The notes beneath the pieces were generated by a model, which searched no databases, was not told the DNA's origin, and was given only the letters and a program-made list of their open reading frames with translations. A stretch of DNA of 64,000 nucleotides, taken from positions 310,001-374,000 of the forward strand of contig NZ_FWDP01000002.1 in the NCBI RefSeq assembly GCF_900169305.1, written 5' to 3'. This document shows, in pieces, positions 56,360 through 64,000 of the stretch; position 1 is the first letter of the stretch, and each line of letters opens with the position of its first letter. The stretch comes from Marinilactibacillus piezotolerans (lineage in GTDB: Bacteria; Bacillota; Bacilli; Lactobacillales; Carnobacteriaceae_A). The translations under genes were made by a program, and so were the position numbers.

Positions 56360-56887
56360 TTATTGATACTGCTCTATATATTCCTCCATATACAACACTT
56401 CTACTACATCCGACCAGTCTAAAACACTGCCGACAAAATCTACAATATCCAGCCCTTTCATTTCATAAGTGTCTTCATCGTTCACTGTACCGGAAGCATC
56501 CTCAATATACGTTACCTTATAACCTCTATCACTCGCTGCAATAGACGTAAACAAACAGCAGTATTCTGCATTGAATCCGACCACAAATACTTGGTCCACT
56601 TGGTGTTTTACAAGGTATTCAGATAGCTCAGGACTGGAAAATGCATTCGGAGAAGATTTAACTACAACCAGATCGCTATTTTTCTCAATCCCCTCTGCCA
56701 GCTGACTATCTTCTGATTCAGGATCAAATATACTTCCGGATCCCGGCAGCAAGTGCTGCGTCGCTATTATGACTTGCTGTCGATTTTTGAAATCTTTCAT
56801 TAACGCTGTAATGTTATTTTGCTGTCGTTCAAATTGTTTTCTTTTCATTAACCCTTTTTGTACATCTAAGACGATCAACGCCTGCAT
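56360..56887 (-). CDS. Cysteine hydrolase, isochorismatase superfamily
   Basis: 175 residues with the Asp-Lys-Cys triad in IVLDVQKGL (8), VVVKSSPNAF near 78 and GFNAEYCCLF near 112. Nicotinamidase or isochorismatase-like amidase; substrate unknown. AGAGGGA precedes ATG 56887. Confidence 0.88.
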   Translation of the reverse strand: MQALIVLDVQKGLMKRKQFERQQNNITALMKDFKNRQQVIIATQHLLPGSGSIFDPESEDSQLAEGIEKNSDLVVVKSSPNAFSSPELSEYLVKHQVDQVFVVGFNAEYCCLFTSIAASDRGYKVTYIEDASGTVNDEDTYEMKGLDIVDFVGSVLDWSDVVEVLYMEEYIEQYQ

Positions 56888-56964
56888 CTAATCCCTCTTT
56901 TTCATAAATTAATCTGGATCAGTTCAGAATAATGTACATTGGTCTGCCTCCTTTTTAACCTTTT

Positions 56965-57573
56965 CTATTCTGCAGCTTCAGTCAGATAAGGTGGTTCTAC
57001 TTCCGTTAATTGACTGAAGTTGATGGTGTGGATATTATCCAGATCTAAATCAATATGCGAAGTAATGACAAAATTTTTGCCTTCTTCACGTTTCTTTTGA
57101 ATGACATCCATCATTTGTCTTCTAGTTTTTCTATCTACATTAGCTAACGGTTCATCCAGCAAATACCAGTCTTTTTCAATACAGAGAATCGTCAGCAAAT
57201 ACAAAAATCTCCGTTCTCCGCCCGACAGCATCCCGATTTTTCGGTTCATTATCTTTTCCAGATCCAAATCAATATCATATACTTCAAGAAACTGTTTGAA
57301 ATCTGTGACCTGTTTTCGGTCAAGAGATGTTATGAACCGAATATATTGAGAGACTTTCAACCGAAAACTAAAGTCGAAGGTCTGCCGCATATAGACAACC
57401 GACTCATTTCCGGTTAACACCCCCGTCCTCGACTTTCGAAGATTCGCCAAATGGTCCAAAAAGAGTGTCTTTCCAATCCCATTATCCCCTTCAAGAAAAG
57501 TCACTCCATTTTGAATCGTAAAATCAACTGTCTTTTCTATTCCTTTTATGTAAAAGCGACTGACTGTAATCAT
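56965..57573 (-). CDS. ABC transporter ATPase
   Basis: 202-residue ATPase: Walker A EGDNGIGKTLFLDH (28-41), signature MLSGGERRFLYLL and Walker B YLLDEPLANVD near 140. AAGGAGA precedes ATG 57573. Begins 2 nt after the permease gene stop, clearly one transcript. Confidence 0.9.
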   Translation of the reverse strand: MITVSRFYIKGIEKTVDFTIQNGVTFLEGDNGIGKTLFLDHLANLRKSRTGVLTGNESVVYMRQTFDFSFRLKVSQYIRFITSLDRKQVTDFKQFLEVYDIDLDLEKIMNRKIGMLSGGERRFLYLLTILCIEKDWYLLDEPLANVDRKTRRQMMDVIQKKREEGKNFVITSHIDLDLDNIHTINFSQLTEVEPPYLTEAAE

Positions 57574-57575
57574 TT

Positions 57576-58253
57576 TTATCTCCTTTCGACCGAGAGCGGC
57601 TGGAAAAATAGAATACTAGGAATGCTGAGGATGACTACGACGATAGTGAAAACAGCAGCTTCCCAAGGAAATTCAAAGTGCATAAGTCTTTCCGCCCAAG
57701 TCCCTAGTAAATAAAAAGGATTAAACTGATTTAAATTTGCGTTTGAAGAAAGCAAAATAAAAAACCCAAAAAACGAAACATTCAGTATAGAGGTCATTGT
57801 CGATGAATGGATCCCTTTAATCAGAGTCAAATTATAAGACAAAAATGCAGTAGGCAAACAGACAACTAAAGCAATCAGTCCCGCGTATACAGCCGACAAT
57901 AATGAAACATTGGTCAGCACGACCAATGCAATGTTGAATAGCATGGCACACAGTATACTAAACAGTATTTGAGTCAACACTGTACCGAGAAAGTATTGAA
58001 CAGGAATCCATTTAATCGAAAAGATGGTCGAGAGTGTTCCGTAATCTTTTTCCCTCAGCACATACACACCGATCCCGGCAAACGCATTAAAATAAATATA
58101 GATCAAAAAATAAATAGTCTCCGACGCAGAACTGATATTCTGACGATTGATCATCAACAGCACAGTAGGCAAAGCAGCTGTCCACCCGAACGCGACTTTG
58201 TCCTTAAGCAAAATGGCCAAGTTTAATCTGCAAATTGACAGTATCTCATACAA
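57576..58253 (-). CDS. ABC transporter permease
   Basis: 225-residue hydrophobic protein with about six segments, paired with the ATPase. TTG 58253 has AGGAGG 6 nt upstream (MYEILSICRLN); an upstream frame would extend it without a site. ABC-2 type export or lipid/bacteriocin-type function is possible but not evident. Confidence 0.75.
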   Translation of the reverse strand: MYEILSICRLNLAILLKDKVAFGWTAALPTVLLMINRQNISSASETIYFLIYIYFNAFAGIGVYVLREKDYGTLSTIFSIKWIPVQYFLGTVLTQILFSILCAMLFNIALVVLTNVSLLSAVYAGLIALVVCLPTAFLSYNLTLIKGIHSSTMTSILNVSFFGFFILLSSNANLNQFNPFYLLGTWAERLMHFEFPWEAAVFTIVVVILSIPSILFFQPLSVERR

Positions 58254-58538
58254 AATAGTTCCTCCTCTATAAATTGATGATATTCTTATGTAAAATAGGC
58301 AAATAAACACCAAATAGGAAAGTAGATTCTTATTTTTCAGAAAAAATCATTAATTAAAAGTCTGCGACTATATCTTCTAACCATTTTCTTATCAGATTCT
58401 TATTTACTAATTTAATAGTATCGGTTTATCAAAAATTTAGCAATAAGGCAAGACCATCTTTTTGAAAAATCTTTCCGTATTTCTTCATAAAATCCTCAAA
58501 CCTGATCTTTTAAGATCGCTGTAATTACTTTAATTTTG
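58254..58538. other. Intergenic stretch between divergent genes
   Basis: AT-rich, no gene. Palindrome GATCTTTTAAGATC at 58504-58517. Confidence 0.35.
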
Positions 58539-58547
58539 TGATATAAT
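58539..58547 (+). promoter_or_regulatory. Extended -10 of the YugP-like gene
   Basis: TGATATAAT, no good -35, about 55 nt before ATG 58605. Confidence 0.6.
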
Positions 58548-58604
58548 AGATATTGAAGAAACATATAGTAAACTTGATATACGACTGAATAGGAGGTCAA
58601 TATT

Positions 58605-59309
58605 ATGCCTTTCTTTATACCTTTCTGGGATCCTACCTTTATTTTGATTATTATCGGAATGGTCATCTCGGGATTTGCAAGTATGTACGTCCAATCCACT
58701 TACCGAAAATATAGCAATGTCACCAGTAAAAACGGATTTACAGCATCAGATGTCTGCCGTAAAATACTGGATGCTGCGCATTTAGAAAATGTACGGTTGG
58801 AAGGGATCCGTGGGAACCTGACAGACCATTACAACGCCAAAGATAATGTGCTGCGATTGTCTGATACGACTAGAAATTCAAGATCCGTTGCAGCGATCGG
58901 TGTTGCCGCTCACGAAGCCGGCCACGCTCTTCAAGATCGTGATAACTACGGCCCCCTAAGATTGCGTGCTTCCTTGGTTCCAGTAACAAATATTGGACAG
59001 ACTGCCGCTTTCCCAATCTTATTTTTAGGATTTTTATTAGGTGAAGGTGGAAGCTTCTTAGTGACTACCGGTATTCTGTTGTTTTCTTTGACGTTGTTAT
59101 TTCAGCTGGTCACATTACCTGTAGAATTTAATGCGTCAAATCGTGCAATTGAAGTTCTGGAAACACAGGGATTATTATCCAGAGAAGAGATTCCGCAAGC
59201 ACGTAAAGTTTTGAATGCCGCAGCTTTAACTTATATCGCTGCCGCAATTGCTTCATTCTTAAGTGTTTTGCGTCTGATTTTAATTTTCAGCGGCAGAAGC
59301 CGAGACTAA
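58605..59309 (+). CDS. yugP: Zinc metallopeptidase, YugP-like (PF04298)
   Basis: 234-residue membrane protease. Zinc motif VAAHEAGHALQD near 105-116; membrane segments at the N-terminus and around 133-175 and 207-229. Substrate unknown. TAGGAGGTC precedes the ATG. Single gene, terminator behind. Confidence 0.9.
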   Translation: MPFFIPFWDPTFILIIIGMVISGFASMYVQSTYRKYSNVTSKNGFTASDVCRKILDAAHLENVRLEGIRGNLTDHYNAKDNVLRLSDTTRNSRSVAAIGVAAHEAGHALQDRDNYGPLRLRASLVPVTNIGQTAAFPILFLGFLLGEGGSFLVTTGILLFSLTLLFQLVTLPVEFNASNRAIEVLETQGLLSREEIPQARKVLNAAALTYIAAAIASFLSVLRLILIFSGRSRD

Positions 59310-59329
59310 TAATGGACTGAATATAATAT

Positions 59330-59375
59330 AATAGCGCCAAGTTCTTGTTGAAGAGAACTTGACGCTATTTTTATT
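59330..59375. terminator. Bidirectional terminator
   Basis: AATAGCGCCAAGTTCT (59330-59345) pairs with AGAACTTGACGCTATT (59354-59369), one mismatch, T-run behind. Confidence 0.88.
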
Positions 59376-60674
59376 TTACTTTTGTAGTTGTTCGATATAG
59401 TCTTTTAAAACATGGATAGTTTGTACGCAGTCCGATAATTCCGACCATTCTTCAGGGTTATGACTGATTCCTTTTTTACTTTGTACAAACAGCATGGCAG
59501 ATGGAACGTGCCGACCAACAATCATTGCATCGTGTCCAGCTCCACTCGGTAAATAGTACGGTTTGATGCCTGATCTGCGTGCACTTTCAGCTAAAAGCGC
59601 CTGACGTTCTTTTGCGATTGGTACAGGAGGCACGTCATGCACACATTGATGCGCAAAGGTTACGCCTGTTTGTCTCTGGATATCTTGTCCGGTTTCAATA
59701 ATTTTATTGACTAATTCCGTTCTTGAGTCAAAAGCAATATCTCTAATATCAACGAACAATATCACTTCCCCTGGAATCACGTTGGTACCATTTGGTTTAA
59801 CTTGAAGATTTCCTACTGTTGCGACTGCTGTTTCATTAATTTTTCGAGGTAAGGTACTCACTCTTTGGATGAAGGCGCTGGCCGCAACCAATGCATCTTT
59901 CCGATCATCCATCGGCGTATTCCCAGCATGTCCTGCTAATCCAGTAAATACCACTTTTAACCAGTAAGGTCCTGCGATTCCTGTGACAATTCCCGTAGGC
60001 AGCTCTGCTTTTTCAAGTTTCTTTCCTTGTTCAATATGAACTTCCACAAACGTTTCTATTTCACTTAGATCTCTTCCCGCAGCACTGTATCCTTCTACGG
60101 TTAATCCTACATCTTGAATTACTTCACCGAATAAACGGTCATCATAATCTCTTCTCTTCAGAGTCTTTTCCATATCTGTATCTCCGACCATTGCTTCACT
60201 GCCCGTCAGCCCACCATTAAAACGGGACCCTTCTTCATCTGTAAAAATGACGACTTCATAAGGTTTTTCAGGTGTATAGCCGGTATCTTTCCATGCCTGC
60301 GCAACTTCTAATGCAGAGAGTACTCCAATTGTTCCATCAAAATGTCCACCGTTTGGAACAGTATCTACATGGGATCCACTCATGATTGCCGGTTTCTCAG
60401 GAGTTTTCCCTTCCATTCTTCCGAATATATTTCCGGCACCGTCTTCTGAAATAGAAAGCCCTGCTTCTTTCATCCACTCTATCACCCGGTCTTTCGCTTC
60501 TCTTTCCAGCAGTGAAAAACCTGGACGCTTGGCTCCCTCATCTTCGGTTAATCCAATGTTCGCCAAAACCGTTAATCTCTCAGCTAACCGCTCTCCTGAA
60601 ACACCATGTTTGGAAAAAGACGCGTCATATGTCTTTAATAATCGTTCATCCAAATTTATGTATTGCTGTGTCAT
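59376..60674 (-). CDS. M20 amidohydrolase (allantoate / N-carbamoyl-amino acid type)
   Basis: 432 residues. Metal site SGSHVDTVPNGGHFDG and TDEEGSRF with the catalytic glutamate near 130, then a lid with FVEVHIEQG and AGHAGNTPMDDRKD. Substrate undefined within allantoate deiminase / L-carbamoylase / ureidoglycolate group. ATG 60674 (MTQQYINLDERLL) has GGGGAGA upstream; a longer frame to 60893 is an extension into repeat array C. Confidence 0.88.
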   Translation of the reverse strand: MTQQYINLDERLLKTYDASFSKHGVSGERLAERLTVLANIGLTEDEGAKRPGFSLLEREAKDRVIEWMKEAGLSISEDGAGNIFGRMEGKTPEKPAIMSGSHVDTVPNGGHFDGTIGVLSALEVAQAWKDTGYTPEKPYEVVIFTDEEGSRFNGGLTGSEAMVGDTDMEKTLKRRDYDDRLFGEVIQDVGLTVEGYSAAGRDLSEIETFVEVHIEQGKKLEKAELPTGIVTGIAGPYWLKVVFTGLAGHAGNTPMDDRKDALVAASAFIQRVSTLPRKINETAVATVGNLQVKPNGTNVIPGEVILFVDIRDIAFDSRTELVNKIIETGQDIQRQTGVTFAHQCVHDVPPVPIAKERQALLAESARRSGIKPYYLPSGAGHDAMIVGRHVPSAMLFVQSKKGISHNPEEWSELSDCVQTIHVLKDYIEQLQK

Positions 60675-60828
60675 TCCAATCTCCCCATTTCTTTTGACTG
60701 AGTTAATTATATCATTCTCTTGTAAAAGAAAAAGTCGGACAGTCTGCATCGCTTCCTGAAAATAGCCTCTGTAGAAAAAGCAGTACTTTTTTAAGAAATC
60801 CATCTGCTCCTTTAAGCCGTTATTCGGC
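60675..60828. other. Intergenic stretch before array C
   Basis: Upstream region of the amidohydrolase gene; its promoter could lie here, but none is clear. Confidence 0.35.
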
Positions 60829-61173
60829 GACTTATTCTCTCGCTTCATATTTATCTCACTGAATTTCGCCTCTATTCGACGACTTATTTTCACGCTCCAA
60901 ATTTATCTCGCTGTATTTTGCCTCTATTCGACGACTTATTCTCTTGCTCCAAATTTATCTTACTGAATTCACCCTCTATTCGGCACCTTACTCTCTTTCT
61001 CCAAATTTATCTCGCTGTATTCTCCCTCTATTCGACGACTTATTCTCATTTTCCAAATTTATCTCACTGTATTCTCCCTCTATTCGACGACTTATTCTCT
61101 TGCTCCAAATTTATCTCACTGTATTCTCCCTCTATTCGGCGACTTATTCTTTTTCTCTAAATTTATCTCGCTT
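60829..61173. repeat. Tandem repeat array C, about 6.6 copies of a 52-bp unit
   Basis: ATTTATCT recurs at 60849, 60901, 60953, 61005, 61057, 61109 and 61161, always exactly 52 bp apart. The unit also holds CTCTATTCGACGACTTATTC and TTGCTCCAA. Plus strand pyrimidine-rich. No frame is kept across copies. Lies between luxS and the M20 gene. Confidence 0.95.
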
Positions 61174-61187
61174 AATCACGTTAAAAA

Positions 61188-61233
61188 GTTAAAAATCCCC
61201 TTCTTCACTCTGTTAAAGCGAAAAAGGAGATTT
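61188..61233 (-). terminator. luxS terminator
   Basis: Minus strand AAATCTCCTTTTTC pairs with GAAGAAGGGGATTT, wobble and one mismatch, then TTAAC. Confidence 0.75.
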
Positions 61234-61259
61234 GATTTGATTTCAATCATTCATAGTAC

Positions 61260-61742
61260 TTAACGTTCTGCTGTTTCAGCAAAAACGGTTGACCATTCAT
61301 CACGTTTTGCCAGGAAGTCGCGGGCAACTTCTTTTGCGCCTTCAAGCGTATGGTGGGCAGCCCAGCCGCATTGCTTTTCATTGCTGGCAGGTACTTCGTC
61401 TGCTTCTAAGATGTCCTGCATCGTTTGTTCCAATACGTCTAGAATTTCATCATAATGCTCATGGTTCAATACTGTCAGATAAAAACCTGTCTGACAGCCC
61501 ATGGGACCAAAGTCGATCACATAATCCGCATGATTGCGAATATGTTCTGCTGTCAAATGTTCTAGAGAGTGCACAGCCATCATATCCATGTGCTCTTTGT
61601 TCGGCTGCGAAAAGCGGACATCATACTTCACAATGACGTCTCCGTGAGCACCTGTTTTGCGGTCTGCTACTCTTACATAAGGGGCAGCGACTTTGTTGTG
61701 ATCTAAATTAAAACTTTCTACATTCATCTTTTTTTCCGGCAT
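61260..61742 (-). CDS. luxS: S-ribosylhomocysteine lyase LuxS
   Basis: 160-residue iron/zinc enzyme cleaving S-ribosylhomocysteine into homocysteine and DPD, the AI-2 precursor. [14 protein letters not shown] (near 54-67) with HxxEH, MGCQTGF near 81 and [12 protein letters not shown] are diagnostic. TAAAGGAGAAGG precedes ATG 61742. Confidence 0.97.
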   Translation of the reverse strand: MPEKKMNVESFNLDHNKVAAPYVRVADRKTGAHGDVIVKYDVRFSQPNKEHMDMMAVHSLEHLTAEHIRNHADYVIDFGPMGCQTGFYLTVLNHEHYDEILDVLEQTMQDILEADEVPASNEKQCGWAAHHTLEGAKEVARDFLAKRDEWSTVFAETAER

Positions 61743-61807
61743 ATTCCTTCTCCTTTACTTCAATCCGTGATTCTATGATACTATATTTCTCAGATTATGC
61801 AATCTGC

Positions 61808-62518
61808 CTAAAAAGCGTCCTCATATCCAGAAGCGTCATAACTTTCTACCAAATCTTCATAAAATACAGCTTTTGAAGTTTGAATGTACGGAGACAGGAA
61901 CAAATACCCTAGTCCAAAAGTAAACAGTGCAAGAATATGCCATCCGACAAAGCTGAGTTCTAAGATGAAAAGTCGTCCTTTGTTTCCTCTCATCAATTCT
62001 TTGCTTTCTGTAATGTAATCTATCGGAGACAAGTTTTCGCCGTTCTCTATGGCATCTTTATAAATGTAATAGGCTTGAGAATAGGCAAAATTAGCGATAA
62101 TTCCCGGAATAATAAATAGAAAAGACCATAGAATTGTAAATACCCATGTAATAATAGCGATAGCCAGCACTTGGATCGTGTACCCTTTTCTGATGACACG
62201 AAAAGCATCACTTAAAGGTTCAATAGTGTAGTCGTTGTATCTTACTAAATCAAGCAAAGTATAGGCGATACTTGTCGTAAATAAAATCGTTGCTATATTG
62301 ACTAAAATTTCCTTTATATCAATAAAAAATGAAAGCGAAAATTCAGATAGTTCTGCATCAGTGGGAGCACCCATACCAAATATTTCAAGCGTCTCCGTTA
62401 TGCCTCCCGCAAACAACATTCCTATAACTACCGGTATAATGCTCAGCAGTGCAACATCTTTCCAGTTCCCGCTCAGTCGTTCTCTTGCTCTTCTTTTAAT
62501 TTCCCCGGTTGGCAACAT
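61808..62518 (-). CDS. DUF975 family membrane protein
   Basis: 236 residues with about five membrane segments; beginning EIKRRARERLSGNWKDVALL and PGIIANFAYSQAYYI are typical of DUF975. Function unknown. GGAGGAG precedes ATG 62518. Confidence 0.88.
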   Translation of the reverse strand: MLPTGEIKRRARERLSGNWKDVALLSIIPVVIGMLFAGGITETLEIFGMGAPTDAELSEFSLSFFIDIKEILVNIATILFTTSIAYTLLDLVRYNDYTIEPLSDAFRVIRKGYTIQVLAIAIITWVFTILWSFLFIIPGIIANFAYSQAYYIYKDAIENGENLSPIDYITESKELMRGNKGRLFILELSFVGWHILALFTFGLGYLFLSPYIQTSKAVFYEDLVESYDASGYEDAF

Positions 62519-62617
62519 GCTTTTTTTCTCCTCCAGATAAACACAGTTATTTTAAGTGAAAAATGATTTAAATGAAACATTTGCATTTATTTTAATCTGA
62601 TTTTCGTCCTGTATGAT

Positions 62618-63109
62618 CTACGTTCGCAGGAGTGACAAAGTCTGTTTTTCCTGTTCTGACAAATACAGTTTTTTCATGTTCCTTAATATTGTTAAACAAA
62701 TCTGCTCACCTTTTTCACCGAGAGAGACGGCTTCATTGAACCGAGATTTATACGCTTGCAGCAGTATTGTTTTGTGTTCAGGACTTGCAAGACCGATCCG
62801 CCAGGTAGCCTGTAAAATGGTGTCAGCAACTGCCCTGTTCTGATCATATGTCGCTTGCCAGATTTTTGGAAATACTGCTTCCATTTTGAATTCTGTGTCA
62901 CTGATTGCTAAGTAAGACAGAAGTTGTCCTGCTTGTGCTCTCTGGTCTGCTTCAACAGATTCTAATTCAAAGACTAAGGTGTCCCATACTCTATAAACCC
63001 AGTCTACAGGGCGCTCCAATGACTCTAAGAGAAGCTGAAATGCCGTCATTTGACTACTGTGATCCGAACTGTTTAATAATTCAAATAACATCTTAGTTTC
63101 TTTATCCAT
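62618..63109 (-). CDS. HEAT-like helical protein, unknown function
   Basis: 163 residues, all-alpha and soluble, with repeated helical pairs (SLERPVDWVYRVWDTLVFEL, then SYLAISDTEFKMEAVFPKIW, then ILQATWRIGL) that resemble HEAT/ARM folds. I do not recognise the family. GGGATGAGG precedes ATG 63109. Confidence 0.6.
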   Translation of the reverse strand: MDKETKMLFELLNSSDHSSQMTAFQLLLESLERPVDWVYRVWDTLVFELESVEADQRAQAGQLLSYLAISDTEFKMEAVFPKIWQATYDQNRAVADTILQATWRIGLASPEHKTILLQAYKSRFNEAVSLGEKGEQICLTILRNMKKLYLSEQEKQTLSLLRT

Positions 63110-63203
63110 GTCCTCATCCCTTTTTAAAACTTCGAATACTTATTTTGATACTTTCATCTTATCGTAGTTTTTTCAACGAGGACATCCTGCTTAAGACTGA
63201 TTT

Positions 63204-64000
63204 TTATTGATATAATTGTTCAGATAGCTCAATTTGCTTTCGAAGTTCTTTATCCATTTTTTTTAATCGATTTTGCACGACAATAATTTGATCTTGCAGC
63301 GTGATTAATCCAGCAATATTGTTTTTGATCTTCGTATTATTACTAATATCGGAAAAGATATTATCGAAGAACACATCCATCGTTCGATGTCCGTTGGAAA
63401 TAAACTCAAAATTGCTTTCCCATTCATATTCCACATCTTTCAGTTCTATCTGGTATCTTCTTAGTTCAGAGTCTACTTTAGCCATCAATTCTTCTGCTTT
63501 ATCGATCTTATCGTATTTCATCATATCCGTAAAAAAACCGCCGCCCATCATGTCCATGGTGGACCAGTTCTGAGCTGACCTTAAATGTTCATGAGCAAAT
63601 TCTATTCGGTCTAAAATACTTTCCCCTGCACGAAAGGCTTCTTCTACTTCAATTAACTGCTGGCGCCATTCCATGCGCTTCGCAGACTCTTCATTCAGCA
63701 ACATCTGATATTCAGGATTGCTTGCGGCTAGCTGTTCTTTTAATTCTTCTAGTGCTTGTTTTGCCTGGGCAACTTGCAACTCCAACTTCGCATAGTTGGC
63801 TTTTTCTTCTTCCAGTTCTTCTGCTGCTTGATCAAGCTGATACCTCGCTTGAATCTGTTCCTGCTTTTCTTTTTCCATTCTTTTGTCCTGTGAACCGATA
63901 ACGGAACGAACAAAGTGCGCAAAAGAGGGTTCTTCTATTTTTTCTAAGTCTTTTGTCTCCTCATTATAATGAACTTTCGCCTGTGCATATTTTTTACCAC
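63204..64000 (-). CDS. Coiled-coil protein, 5'-truncated by window edge
   Basis: The frame stays open from the window end to the stop at 63204, 265 residues present. The first 40 (from GKKYAQAKVHYNEETKDLEK) precede an internal Met; the rest has a long heptad-rich coiled coil (about 45-110), a glycine hinge MDMMGGGFF and a second helical part. No known family recognised. An ATG at 63878 exists, but the open frame upstream shows the real start lies outside the window. Confidence 0.6.
   Translation of the reverse strand, partial: GKKYAQAKVHYNEETKDLEKIEEPSFAHFVRSVIGSQDKRMEKEKQEQIQARYQLDQAAEELEEEKANYAKLELQVAQAKQALEELKEQLAASNPEYQMLLNEESAKRMEWRQQLIEVEEAFRAGESILDRIEFAHEHLRSAQNWSTMDMMGGGFFTDMMKYDKIDKAEELMAKVDSELRRYQIELKDVEYEWESNFEFISNGHRTMDVFFDNIFSDISNNTKIKNNIAGLITLQDQIIVVQNRLKKMDKELRKQIELSEQLYQ

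Noticed and set aside
60675-60893. 73-residue N-terminal extension of the M20 amidohydrolase
   Set aside because: It reads into repeat array C; the start at 60674 has a strong ribosome site and the normal family beginning.

Overview
The window is about 64 kb of low-GC Gram-positive chromosome. It has strong AGGAGG-type ribosome binding sites, SigA-type promoters, a CIRCE element, cre-like sites and many intrinsic terminators. The gene content (PTS sugar uptake, CcpA/LacI-type control, Rex, LuxS, GroESL, class II GalT, PepC, a Lys-M/3D cell-wall protein, no rRNA, tRNA or phage genes) suggests a member of the Lactobacillales. I would guess the Carnobacteriaceae (Alkalibacterium/Marinilactibacillus-like), but that is inference and not proof. 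The window is mainly ordinary chromosome. The unusual material sits in small membrane or secreted proteins, long leaders and intergenic tandem repeats.

Layout. 1-5.3 kb: glyA (cut by the window edge), a DnaQ-like exonuclease, a GNAT enzyme overlapping tsaE, dps, a metallo-beta-lactamase-fold hydrolase and an L-asparaginase. 5.3-10.1 kb: a sucrose locus (sacA, scrA, scrR) with three AACCGGTT operators and a cre-like site at one promoter, followed by an acyl-ACP thioesterase. 10.4-17.6 kb: an AbgT-family transporter, a P-type cation ATPase, and a two-gene operon pairing a duplicated DUF1538 membrane protein with a tandem PII-like protein behind a long structured leader. 17.6-26.1 kb: a Vga-like ABC-F protein with a leader that looks attenuated (short upstream ORF plus two terminators), small membrane and secreted proteins, pepC, a degenerate SodC-like lipoprotein, alr, a small acidic lipoprotein, repeat array A and a LysM/3D protein. 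26.6-39.3 kb: fetAB-like exporter, YitT and amidohydrolase genes, a glycosyltransferase, a MATE pump, a CAP protein, a nitrilase-family enzyme, a ROK kinase divergent from an orphan PTS IIB-IIA pair, a quinone oxidoreductase, an aspartate-racemase remnant and panE.

39.5-49.3 kb is a conserved housekeeping block: groEL-groES, ydiL, ydiK, rex, ydiF, an Lrp regulator, then tsaD-rimI-rimI2-tsaB, resembling the B. subtilis ydi-gro region with local inversions. 49.4-55.6 kb holds a CsbD-like protein, an SDR enzyme and the galactose operon galK-galT-galM-galR, with no galE in view. 55.6-64 kb has repeat array B, a small membrane peptide, a cysteine hydrolase, an ABC transporter, a YugP-like Zn protease, an M20 amidohydrolase, repeat array C, luxS, a DUF975 protein and two unrecognised proteins, the last cut by the window edge.

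Points most worth a second look: (1) the PII-like/DUF1538 operon with its structured leader; (2) the candidate attenuator of the Vga-like ABC-F gene; (3) three unrelated-looking intergenic arrays that all have about six copies of a 51-52 bp unit, close to five helical turns, and are purine-rich on the same strand; (4) a lysine-rich tail in frame just behind the amber stop of dps; (5) a SodC-like lipoprotein without its metal ligands.
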